Assembly: GCF_028882255.1 (NCBI RefSeq)
Contig: NZ_JARBUY010000003.1
Location: 705,018-769,017, forward strand
DNA: 64,000 nt
Direction: 5' to 3'
Origin: Maribacter polysaccharolyticus
GTDB taxonomy: Bacteria > Bacteroidota > Bacteroidia > Flavobacteriales > Flavobacteriaceae
The notes below the pieces were generated by a model. The model saw only the letters and a program-made list of their open reading frames with translations, was not told where the DNA came from and searched no databases. The position numbers were made by a program, and so were the translations under genes. This document shows positions 9,800 to 18,269 of the stretch, one piece after another (position 1 is the first letter of the stretch; each line of letters starts with the position of its first letter).

Positions 9800-11230
9800 A
9801 TGAAAAGTAAAAAAATTTCTTACATACTACTGACTTTGGTGTTCATAGCTATGACAGCTTGTAACACGAAACCGGAAAAAGTCAAAAAGCCTAACATTGT
9901 TTATATTATGATGGATGAGTGGGGCTATTTTGAATCTTCTGGTATGGGGCACCCAATTTTTGAAACGCCAACTATAGACAGATTAGCCTCCAACGGCATG
10001 CGTTTCACTCAATTTTTGGCGGGCGGAAACGTTTGTGCGCCCACCAGGAGTACTTTTATTACTGGCCAGCATACGGGGCATACAACTGTTCGCTCCAACA
10101 GTGGTGGATTGAGTTTAGCGGCAGAGGATATTACCATTGCTAATGTACTTAAAGATGCCGGATACGCCACGGGAGGATTTGGTAAATGGGGTCTTGGGGA
10201 TGTCGGAACCACAGGCGTTCCTGAAAACCATGGCTTCGATACGTTTTTTGGGTACTATCACCAAGTGCATGCGCATACGTACTATCCGAGATACTTGGTT
10301 CATAATAGTGAAAAAGTGCCCCTAGAAGGGAATACAGGTGATTTTTTAAGTGGGGAAACATTCTCTCATCACCTTATTCACGAAAAGGGATTGGAATTTA
10401 TCCGTTCTAAAAAGGAGGAACCGTTTTTTGCCTATATGGCTTGGACACCACCTCATGGGTATTGGGCGATGCCCGAAGATGAACCCACTTGGCAAAAATA
10501 TAAAAACAAAGAATGGGACGCTACCAACCAAAAAGGAAAATACGATGCGCAAATGTATGCCGCCATGGTTGAAATGGTAGATAGACAGGTAGGGGAGATT
10601 GTAACCTTACTCGAAGAGTTGGGTATTGCCGATAACACCATAATTTTTGTGTCTGGGGATAATGGTGGTCAGCCTTATTTTAAGAATGAAAATCATCCTC
10701 ACGGTTTTTTTGCTCCAAATCTAAATCCCGAAACCGGTAAGCGTTTTAGAGGGGGGAAAGGCAATTTTTATGAAGGCGGCCTTAGAATTCCGTTTATAGC
10801 CTACTGGCCAGAACAGATAGCGCCGGGTAGTGTATCAAACCATTTAGGCTATTTTCCTGATATCATGCCTACCCTTGCCGATATTGCAGGAACCAAAGCA
10901 CCAGCTTCGACCGATGGTGTTTCCATTGCTCCGACATTATTTGGCGAAACATTAGAATTCTCTCAAAAACAACATGATTATCTGTACTGGGAAGATCTCA
11001 AAGGTCGTGCTATTAGAATGGGGGACTGGAAAGCCATTAAACCCAATAAACAAGCAGATTATGAATTGTATGATTTGAGTTCTGATATTGAAGAACAGCA
11101 TAATCTGGCTACTGAACACCCCGAAATTTTGGAAAAAATGCTGCGCTATGCCCAACAGGCACATACACCGCCTAAACAAGGAAAGGTTTTAGATGCTTCT
11201 GTTGGCTTTAAAGGACATAAAAAGGATTGA
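9800..11230 (+). CDS. S1 family sulfatase (CAPTR), lipoprotein
   Basis: A 476-residue protein whose N-terminus 'YILLTLVFIAMTACNTKPEK' is a lipoprotein signal, so it is probably membrane-anchored, unlike most of the sulfatases here. Core motifs: 'VYIMMDEWGYFE', where the usual second Asp of the metal pair is Glu (D-E rather than D-D), C79 in 'NVCAPTRSTFITG', 'GKWGLGD' in place of the usual GKWHLG, 'VSGDNGGQ' and 'FYEGGLRIPFIAYWP'. The D-to-E and H-to-G differences in otherwise invariant stretches mark it as a separate subfamily. The C-terminal part 'AIRMGDWKAIKPNKQADYELYDL' is intact and short. It lies between the two GH95 genes. Confidence 0.92.
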   Translation: MKSKKISYILLTLVFIAMTACNTKPEKVKKPNIVYIMMDEWGYFESSGMGHPIFETPTIDRLASNGMRFTQFLAGGNVCAPTRSTFITGQHTGHTTVRSNSGGLSLAAEDITIANVLKDAGYATGGFGKWGLGDVGTTGVPENHGFDTFFGYYHQVHAHTYYPRYLVHNSEKVPLEGNTGDFLSGETFSHHLIHEKGLEFIRSKKEEPFFAYMAWTPPHGYWAMPEDEPTWQKYKNKEWDATNQKGKYDAQMYAAMVEMVDRQVGEIVTLLEELGIADNTIIFVSGDNGGQPYFKNENHPHGFFAPNLNPETGKRFRGGKGNFYEGGLRIPFIAYWPEQIAPGSVSNHLGYFPDIMPTLADIAGTKAPASTDGVSIAPTLFGETLEFSQKQHDYLYWEDLKGRAIRMGDWKAIKPNKQADYELYDLSSDIEEQHNLATEHPEILEKMLRYAQQAHTPPKQGKVLDASVGFKGHKKD

Positions 11231-11265
11231 AAGATCGGGAAACCAGGTAATAAAATAAAAGTAAT

Positions 11266-13605
11266 ATGTCAATTCACAAGAATATTTTAACGGCTTTTGT
11301 CTTTGTTTTTTGTGCGGCATGTTCAGATTCTGAACATAAGAACAAAGACCAACAAGGTAAAGAACAAGCTTTGAAAATTTGGTTTGAGCAGCCTGCCAAA
11401 AAATGGAACGAAGGCCTTCCCATAGGAAACGGAAGTTTGGGGGCCATGCTGTATGGCACTCCTTCTAAAGAAACCATCTGTTTAAATGAAGAAACCATCT
11501 GGACCGGTGAAAAACTTTATAATCGGGATAAAAAAGCAGGGCCTGAAATTCTTAAAAAGATCCAGCAATTAATTTTTGATGGGAAATACGTTGAGGCTGA
11601 AACCTATCTTACTGAAAACCTTTTGACCGAACGTTTTCCTACCGGTACCATGACCAACCAAATGCTCGCTAATTTGATTGTTGAGCGATCTGGCTTTGAC
11701 AGCATAACCAATTTTAGACGTGAATTGGATCTTAATACTGCTTTGCAAACCACCCTTTTCGAAAAAGATGGGGTTACATTCAAAAGAGAAAGTTTTTCAA
11801 GCTTTCCGGATAAAGCGATGCTTATTAAGTATTCAGCAGACCAAAACAAATCCATTAACTTGTCTGCTTATGTAAGGCGTACTGATAATACACAGATACG
11901 GCTTAGCAAAAACAGCATTCATTTTTCTGAGCATATAGGTGATGGTTTAGGTGTGAAGTTTTACGCCACTATCCATTTTGAAATTAAAGGAGGCACTTCT
12001 GAAGTTAAGGAGGGTAGAATAGTGATTTCGGATGCAGATCAGTTGATCATACGTATTGTAGCTGCCAGTGATTATCGAGGCGAAGATCCAAGAAAGCTTA
12101 CAGAAGCGAATCTCGAAAAAATCCTGAATAAGGACTATGAAAGCTTGTACAAGGCGCATACCAACGACTACCGATCCCTCTTTAAGCGACTGGATTTTAA
12201 AATTTCTGAAGGCCATGGAGAAGACCTTCCGACCGATAAACGTTTACAGCGGGTAAAAGATGGTACTGTTGATAACTACCTTACCCAACTGCATTACCAA
12301 TACGGCAGGTATTTGCTTATAAGCAGTTCACGACCGGGAACCTTGCCTGCCAATTTACAGGGTATTTGGGTAAACGGGTTTAAACCGCCGTGGAATGCCG
12401 ATTACCACATCAATATTAATATTCAGATGAATTATTGGATGGCTGAAATGACTAATCTTGCCGAATGCCACGAACCCTTTTTAAAGTTTATTGGGGATTT
12501 GAGGGAGATGGGTAGAATCACTGCTCGAGAAACTTACGGAAGTCGTGGATTCGTAGCACACCACACCAGTGATGCTTGGAATATGACTGCAGCTTTTGGA
12601 AGGGCACGATATGGTATGTGGCCTATGGGAGCCGCTTGGAGTTGTCAGCATCTCTTCACACATTATGAATACACCAAGGACAAAAAATATCTAGCGGAAC
12701 ACGCTTATCCTATTATGAAGGAAGCTGCGGAGTTTTTTGTAGACTTTATGATTACCGATCCCAAAACGGGGTATCTGGTTACTTCACCTTCAATATCTCC
12801 AGAAAATGATTTTATAACTGAAGACGGCGAAGTTGCAACAGTATCCATGGGGTCCACCATGGACCGCTCGATTATTCTGGAACTATACCGCAACTGCATA
12901 ATATCCGCTGAAATTTTGGGTATCGATGAAGATTTCCGAAATACATTAAAAAGTCAGCTTGCAAAAATTCAACCTTTACAAATAGGAAGCGATGGCCGTT
13001 TGATGGAGTGGATGGAGGAGTTTGGGGAAAGAGACCCAGGGCACCGCCACATTTCACATTTATATGCGTTGCATCCTTCCAATCAAATTTCAAAAGAAAA
13101 TACGCCAGAGTTATTTGAAGCAGCTAAAAAAACCATCGAGCATCGTTTGGCTAATGGTGGCGGACATACAGGATGGAGTCGTGCTTGGATTATCAATTTC
13201 TGGGCGCGCTTGTTGGAAGCTGAAAAAGCACATGAAAACATTATGGCACTACAGCAAAAATCCACCCTGCCAAACCTCTTGGATGTTCATCCACCTTTTC
13301 AGATCGACGGTAATTTTGGGTTGGTTTCAGGTATTACGGAGATGCTGATGCAAAGTCACGATGGCAAAATCAATTTACTACCTGCACTACCCACTGCATG
13401 GCCAAATGGAAGTATTACAGGACTCCGGGCCCGTGGTGGTTTTGAAGTGGATATCACTTGGGAAAACGGGAAATTGGTTGAAGCAAAAATACGCGCCACC
13501 ACCAATGGAAGCTTTAGGGTTTTTTCTGATGGAAGATTGAGTAAAGTCATCTCTTTGAAAGAAGGGGAAATCAAGGTTTGGAAACCTGAATGGAAAAAGT
13601 ATTAA
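11266..13605 (+). CDS. GH95 family alpha-L-fucosidase, copy 2, lipoprotein
   Basis: A 779-residue protein. The N-terminus ends in 'VFCAACSDSEHKNKDQ', a lipobox followed directly by Ser-Asp-x-Glu; an acidic patch just after the lipid cysteine is what the Bacteroidota lipoprotein export signal looks like, so surface exposure is possible. The GH95 N-domain starts at 'GLPIGNGSLGAMLYG'. The active-site segment reads H381-I-N383-I-N385-I-Q-M-N-Y-W, the canonical arrangement. 'SISPENDF' carries the general acid, 'DPGHRHISHLYALHPS' and '[13 protein letters not shown]' complete the barrel. Predicted to release terminal alpha-L-fucose, or L-galactose, by inversion. It is clearly divergent from the GH95 at 7310, so the two probably act on different linkages. 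An SGNH esterase gene follows after 10 bases. Confidence 0.92.
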   Translation: MSIHKNILTAFVFVFCAACSDSEHKNKDQQGKEQALKIWFEQPAKKWNEGLPIGNGSLGAMLYGTPSKETICLNEETIWTGEKLYNRDKKAGPEILKKIQQLIFDGKYVEAETYLTENLLTERFPTGTMTNQMLANLIVERSGFDSITNFRRELDLNTALQTTLFEKDGVTFKRESFSSFPDKAMLIKYSADQNKSINLSAYVRRTDNTQIRLSKNSIHFSEHIGDGLGVKFYATIHFEIKGGTSEVKEGRIVISDADQLIIRIVAASDYRGEDPRKLTEANLEKILNKDYESLYKAHTNDYRSLFKRLDFKISEGHGEDLPTDKRLQRVKDGTVDNYLTQLHYQYGRYLLISSSRPGTLPANLQGIWVNGFKPPWNADYHININIQMNYWMAEMTNLAECHEPFLKFIGDLREMGRITARETYGSRGFVAHHTSDAWNMTAAFGRARYGMWPMGAAWSCQHLFTHYEYTKDKKYLAEHAYPIMKEAAEFFVDFMITDPKTGYLVTSPSISPENDFITEDGEVATVSMGSTMDRSIILELYRNCIISAEILGIDEDFRNTLKSQLAKIQPLQIGSDGRLMEWMEEFGERDPGHRHISHLYALHPSNQISKENTPELFEAAKKTIEHRLANGGGHTGWSRAWIINFWARLLEAEKAHENIMALQQKSTLPNLLDVHPPFQIDGNFGLVSGITEMLMQSHDGKINLLPALPTAWPNGSITGLRARGGFEVDITWENGKLVEAKIRATTNGSFRVFSDGRLSKVISLKEGEIKVWKPEWKKY

Positions 13606-13615
13606 AATTGAGTTT

Positions 13616-14254
13616 ATGAAAAAAATAGGGTTCTTGAATATTTTGGCACTAGTAGTTTTGGTGTCTTGTAGTACTAAGCCAAAAACCATAGCATGTGTTG
13701 GTGACAGCATTACTGCTGGTTCAAGGCATAAAAAAGAAAGTGTAACGGCATATCCCAAGGTTTTAAACGATTTGTTGGGAAATGCATATTCCGTTGTTAA
13801 TTTAGGGCGAAGTGGTGCAACAGCATTAAAAAACGGTAATTTACCTTATTGGAATTGTAAGGAGTTTTCAAATGTTTTTGCGGTTCATCCAGACATTATA
13901 ACAATTAAATTAGGGACTAACGATTCCAAACCGCAAAATTGGAATGCCCAAGATTTTAAAGAAAGTTATCAAAGTTTGATCGATACCTTTCAAACCATTT
14001 TGCCAACCCCAAAATTATATTTGTGTTTGCCGGTTCCTGTTTATGATCACAGTAAATTTTCAATTAATGGTGAAATCGTAAAGCAAGAAGTTATACCAAT
14101 TATAAAAACGTTGGCTAAAGAAAATAATTTACCAATTATTGATTTATATGAGCCTTTAATTGATAAGGGAAACCTCGTTCCGGACGGTGTGCATCCAGAG
14201 GAGGATGGAGCAAAAATATTAGCTGGGATTATAGCTGAACAAATGCCGAAATAA
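13616..14254 (+). CDS. SGNH/GDSL hydrolase lipoprotein, carbohydrate esterase candidate
   Basis: A 212-residue protein with a lipobox in 'LVVLVSCSTKPK'. All four SGNH blocks are readable: 'IACVGDSITAGS' (S31), 'VNLGRSGATA' (oxyanion Gly), 'IIIKLGTND'-like block III written here as 'TIKLGTNDSKP', and 'PDGVHPEEDG' with the catalytic Asp and His. This is the classical sialate/xylan O-acetylesterase-like type, better conserved than the SGNH protein at 2890. It is separated from GH95 copy 2 by 10 bases and from DUF608 copy 2 by 2 bases, so it is almost surely co-transcribed. Likely role: removal of O-acetyl groups that would block the neighbouring exo-enzymes. Confidence 0.85.
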   Translation: MKKIGFLNILALVVLVSCSTKPKTIACVGDSITAGSRHKKESVTAYPKVLNDLLGNAYSVVNLGRSGATALKNGNLPYWNCKEFSNVFAVHPDIITIKLGTNDSKPQNWNAQDFKESYQSLIDTFQTILPTPKLYLCLPVPVYDHSKFSINGEIVKQEVIPIIKTLAKENNLPIIDLYEPLIDKGNLVPDGVHPEEDGAKILAGIIAEQMPK

Positions 14255-14256
14255 TC

Positions 14257-16839
14257 ATGAAAAAAATCCAAATAAGTTTACTGTTTTTGATGATGATGAT
14301 GGGTTGCCTTACCGCACAAGATGAATCATTAAATTGGCCCGTATTAAAAACTTATGACCAAGACCATATTCAAAAAATAAAAATGCCTGTTGGCGGTATT
14401 GGTACAGGAACCATTTCACTTACGGGACGAGGTTCTTTGGAAGATTGGGAAATCATGAACCGTCCTGCAAAAGGCTTCAATCCTACTTTGGAAAATTGGG
14501 GTCCGGCAAAACAAAAAGGTCCTTTTTTTGCCATTTTTGTTGAAGATGGTCAAGGGAAAAAACAAACCCGTTTGTTAGAAGGTCCGCCCGATGAATCCTA
14601 TTACGAGGGTGCATGGGGAGCAACATCAAACCACCACGGTCTACCACGCTTTAGCAATGCTTCTTTTAAAACCGCTTATCCGTTTGGGCAAGTATTTTTA
14701 AGTGATGAAAACCTTCCTGTTGAGGTGGTTGTCGGGGCCTATAATCCACTTATTCCCGGTAATATAGACGATAGTAGTATTCCTATGGCAATTCTGGATT
14801 ATACGGTAAAGAATTCCAGTGATAGGGATATTGCCATTTCATTGGCAGGGACTATTCAAAACTTTATTGGTTTTGATGGCACACGGGGGAAAGCCATAAA
14901 AAATGTCAATACCATTCGCGAAGAAAACGGTGTTAACGGCATCCACTATACAAGTAATGGTGTAGACCCCGAAAGTGAACAATGGGGGACCATGAGTTTT
15001 GTATCCTTAAACGAAGGTACCACCACGTACCGAACCGCGTGGCAACCAAAAACGAGTAGATGGGATAAGAAACGTCTCGATTTTTGGGATGATTTTAGTG
15101 CGGATGGATTATTGGAAAAAAGAGAAAATGAAGGTGCCAATGCCCCTATGGGAACTTTGGCGGTAAAGACGACTTTAAAAGCAGGTGAAGAAAAAACTTT
15201 TCGTTTTTTGATCAGTTGGCATTTTCCCAACAGACAAACTTGGGACAAACCGGGGTTTCAAAAGTTAATAAAAGCTACAGTCGGAAATTATTACACAACA
15301 AAGTATAGTGATTCATGGGATGTGATTTCCAAAACCTTACCACGTTTAAATGCCTTGGAAAACAGCACCAAAACGTTCGTCAATGCACTTCTTAATAGTG
15401 ATATTCCTGAAGTAATTAAAGAATCGGCACTTTTCAATTTGGCACATCTACGAACGCAATTGGCTTTCCGAATTAAAAGCGGTCAATTACTGGGTTGGGA
15501 AGGACTTTTTGATACCTATGGTTCGTGTTTTGGCTCTTGTACCCACGTTTGGAATTACGAACAAACCACCGCTTTTTTATTTGGGGAGTTGGCTAAAACC
15601 ATGCGTGAGGTGGAGTATAAGTATGCAACCGACGATACAGGATTGATGAGCTTTAGGGTCTATCTTCCGCTTGAAGAAGGCCAGCTTTGGGGCAAGGCAG
15701 CAGCCGATGGACAAATGGGAAGCATCATGAAATTTTACCGCGATTGGCAATTATCTGGCGACGATGCCTTTTTAAAACAACATTGGCCAAAGGTAAAAAA
15801 GTCATTGGAATTTTGTTGGATTCCCGGAGGTTGGGATGCCGATAAAAATGGTGTGATGGAAGGATCCCAACACAACACCATGGATGTGGAGTATTTTGGG
15901 CCCAATCCTCAAATGGGCTTTTGGTATTTGGGCGCTCTAAAAGCTTCAGAAGAAATGGCAACTTATTTAGGCGAAAAGGCATTTGCGAAAACCTGTCATG
16001 ATTTATATGGGAAAGGGTCTAAATGGATGGACGAAAATCTATTCAATGGCGAATATTATGAACAGCATATTCAACCACCCATGTCCGCCGATAACGTAGC
16101 CGAATCCCTTATTGGTGCAGCAGACGTTAAAAATGCGATTGATTTTACGTCGCCCGATTTTCAGTTGGGAAAAGGGGTTTTGGTGGATCAGTTGGTAGGA
16201 CAGGTGTTTTCGCATATTGTTGGCTTAGGATATTTGGCTAAAGAAGAAAACATCAAAAAAACGCTTGAGTCCATCATGAAATACAATTATGTTGAGAATA
16301 TGACCTCCCATGCCAATTTTCATCGCTCATATGCTTTGGGCGACGAGTCTGCTTTATTGATGGCAGCGTACCCTAAGGAACGTCCCGAAAAACCATTCCC
16401 ATATTATACCGAAGTAATGACGGGGTTTGAATACACCGCTGCCGTTGGTATGCTACAAGAAGGCTTATTGGAAGACGGATTATTGTGCATTAATAATATT
16501 AGAGACCGTTACGATGGCAAAAAAAGGAGTCCGTTTAACGAAGCCGAAGCAGGTCACCACTATGCCAGAAGCATGATGGCTTGGGCCGGTATTTTGGCTA
16601 TCACGAAGTTTCAATATTCGGCAGTGGATAAGTCGATGACCTTCACCTCAAAACCCGGAACTTATTTTTGGAGTAATGGGTATGGTTATGGTACAGTTCA
16701 AGTGAAAAATAAAGAAGCCGATATTGCGGTACTTTCAGGAAAATTGGAACTGGATCGCTTTATTTTGGATGGTGTGGGTACAAAAAAGTTGAAAATGAAG
16801 ACGATAAATGCATCTGAAACACTAAACATCAAATGGTAA
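14257..16839 (+). CDS. DUF608 / GH116-like secreted glycosidase (copy 2)
   Basis: An 860-residue paralogue of the protein at 342, co-linear along its whole length with long identical stretches. It has a signal peptide ('LLFLMMMMGCLTAQ'; a lipobox reading at MGC is also possible). Shared hallmarks are 'MPVGGIGTGTISLTGRGSLEDW', 'CTHVWNYEQT' at C428, 'GSQHNTMDVEYFGPNPQMGFW' with D543 as the candidate acid/base, and 'TSKPGTYFWSNGYG' near the C-terminus. It differs in a few loops, for example an insertion 'PKTSRWDKKRLDFW' around residue 265 and 'RQTWDKPGFQK' around 327, close to the domain junction. That suggests related but not identical substrates. The last 7 bases overlap the start of the next sulfatase gene. 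Confidence 0.82.
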   Translation: MKKIQISLLFLMMMMGCLTAQDESLNWPVLKTYDQDHIQKIKMPVGGIGTGTISLTGRGSLEDWEIMNRPAKGFNPTLENWGPAKQKGPFFAIFVEDGQGKKQTRLLEGPPDESYYEGAWGATSNHHGLPRFSNASFKTAYPFGQVFLSDENLPVEVVVGAYNPLIPGNIDDSSIPMAILDYTVKNSSDRDIAISLAGTIQNFIGFDGTRGKAIKNVNTIREENGVNGIHYTSNGVDPESEQWGTMSFVSLNEGTTTYRTAWQPKTSRWDKKRLDFWDDFSADGLLEKRENEGANAPMGTLAVKTTLKAGEEKTFRFLISWHFPNRQTWDKPGFQKLIKATVGNYYTTKYSDSWDVISKTLPRLNALENSTKTFVNALLNSDIPEVIKESALFNLAHLRTQLAFRIKSGQLLGWEGLFDTYGSCFGSCTHVWNYEQTTAFLFGELAKTMREVEYKYATDDTGLMSFRVYLPLEEGQLWGKAAADGQMGSIMKFYRDWQLSGDDAFLKQHWPKVKKSLEFCWIPGGWDADKNGVMEGSQHNTMDVEYFGPNPQMGFWYLGALKASEEMATYLGEKAFAKTCHDLYGKGSKWMDENLFNGEYYEQHIQPPMSADNVAESLIGAADVKNAIDFTSPDFQLGKGVLVDQLVGQVFSHIVGLGYLAKEENIKKTLESIMKYNYVENMTSHANFHRSYALGDESALLMAAYPKERPEKPFPYYTEVMTGFEYTAAVGMLQEGLLEDGLLCINNIRDRYDGKKRSPFNEAEAGHHYARSMMAWAGILAITKFQYSAVDKSMTFTSKPGTYFWSNGYGYGTVQVKNKEADIAVLSGKLELDRFILDGVGTKKLKMKTINASETLNIKW

Positions 16840-18266
16840 GTGCTATGGGAAAAATTGTTTTTTTGGGCTGCTTTCTTTTTTGGAGTGTATTTAACCAAAA
16901 CATTCAAGCCCAAGAAAGAAAACCTAATTTCATCATCATTTTTACCGATGATCAAGGGTATCAAGATTTGGGTTGTTTTGGTTCTCCAAACATTAAAACA
17001 CCCCATATTGATAAAATGGCATCCGAGGGGATGAAATTTACGAATTTTTACGCCCAAACGGTTTGTGGGCCTTCAAGAGCCGCTTTAATGACCGGTTCTT
17101 ATCCTATGCGAAATGCACGTAATGATAATGGAGATAATCCACATCCTAAATTAGCATTGAGTGAAGTTACCATTGCAGAGGTTTTAAAACCTGTAGGTTA
17201 TAGAACAGGGATGATTGGTAAATGGGATTTAGCTGGGCATAATCCAGAGCAGTTCAATCCGGATTTATTGCCGATGCATCAGGGTTTCGATGAGTCTTTC
17301 TTTACGCCAGGAAGTAATGATGCGAGGGTGCATCTAATAAGAAACAATAAGTTGATTGAAAGAAATGCTGATATGTCAACACTTACCGAAAGATATACCA
17401 ATGAGGCCATTGATTTTATTGAAAAGAGCCGGGAACAGCCCTTTTTTCTATATCTAGCGCATACCATGCCACATACCAAATTAGCGGTTTCTGATGCCTT
17501 TAGAGGAAAGTCAGAAGGAGGTTTATACGGTGATGTCATTGAAGAGATTGATTATAATGTGGGCAGGATTTTAAATCATTTAAAAGAAATTGGTTTAGAT
17601 GAAAATACTTATGTGATTTTTACAAGTGATAACGGACCTTGGTGGATTAAAAAGGACCATGGAGGACATGCAGAACCTTTAAGAGGAGCAAAAACCTCTG
17701 CTTGGGAAGGTGGTTTTAGAGTTCCTGCAATAATAAGGGCACCGGGAAAAGTGCCAGTCGGAAAAACTTCGGAACATATGGTAGCTACCATAGATGTATT
17801 ACCGACCATTGCAAAAATAGCTGGGGCAGAAGTTCCAAAGGATCGGGTTATTGATGGCGTGGATATTTCAGGGATTATTCATGGAAACCCATCAGAAGCA
17901 TCAGATCGTCCATTTTTCTATTACCAACATCATATTCTACGTGCTGTTAGAAAGGGGAAATGGAAGTTGCATTTGCCACATGAGACCAATTCAACATCAA
18001 TAGTTTATAGAAAATGGCCCATTCACAGTGCTCCAAAAGACAGGGTATTGTTTACCAAACCCGTACTGTACAATTTAGAAACGGATATTGCCGAAACTAC
18101 CGATGTAGCTGATGCGAATCCGCAAGTGGTTGCGGAATTGCTTAAACTTTTGGACTGGGCAAAAAAAGATATTGGAGATATAAGCAAACGTGGGGAAAAT
18201 GCAAGGCCGCTCGGAAATGAACCTTATCAAACACCAAATAAGTTAATCCCTATTGATGAAAAATAA
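16833..18266 (+). CDS. S1 family sulfatase (CGPSR), secreted
   Basis: A 477-residue protein. The ATG at 16833 overlaps the DUF608 stop region by 7 bases, giving translational coupling; a start at 16845 (MGKIVFLGC) is also possible and would still give a complete signal peptide ending at 'IQAQ'. Core motifs are 'IIIFTDDQGYQDLGCFG', C78 in 'TVCGPSRAALMTG', 'GKWDLAGHN', where Asp replaces the usual His of GKWHLG, 'FTSDNGPW' and 'AWEGGFRVPAIIR'. The C-terminus includes a long 'AVRKGKWKLHLPHETN...VYRKWP' segment, a form shared with the sulfatase at 21624 and typical of the arylsulfatase A-like subgroup. It probably removes a sulfate ester in the periplasm. A SASA-type esterase gene follows 3 bases later. 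Confidence 0.93.
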   Translation: MVSAMGKIVFLGCFLFWSVFNQNIQAQERKPNFIIIFTDDQGYQDLGCFGSPNIKTPHIDKMASEGMKFTNFYAQTVCGPSRAALMTGSYPMRNARNDNGDNPHPKLALSEVTIAEVLKPVGYRTGMIGKWDLAGHNPEQFNPDLLPMHQGFDESFFTPGSNDARVHLIRNNKLIERNADMSTLTERYTNEAIDFIEKSREQPFFLYLAHTMPHTKLAVSDAFRGKSEGGLYGDVIEEIDYNVGRILNHLKEIGLDENTYVIFTSDNGPWWIKKDHGGHAEPLRGAKTSAWEGGFRVPAIIRAPGKVPVGKTSEHMVATIDVLPTIAKIAGAEVPKDRVIDGVDISGIIHGNPSEASDRPFFYYQHHILRAVRKGKWKLHLPHETNSTSIVYRKWPIHSAPKDRVLFTKPVLYNLETDIAETTDVADANPQVVAELLKLLDWAKKDIGDISKRGENARPLGNEPYQTPNKLIPIDEK

Positions 18267-18269
18267 TTA

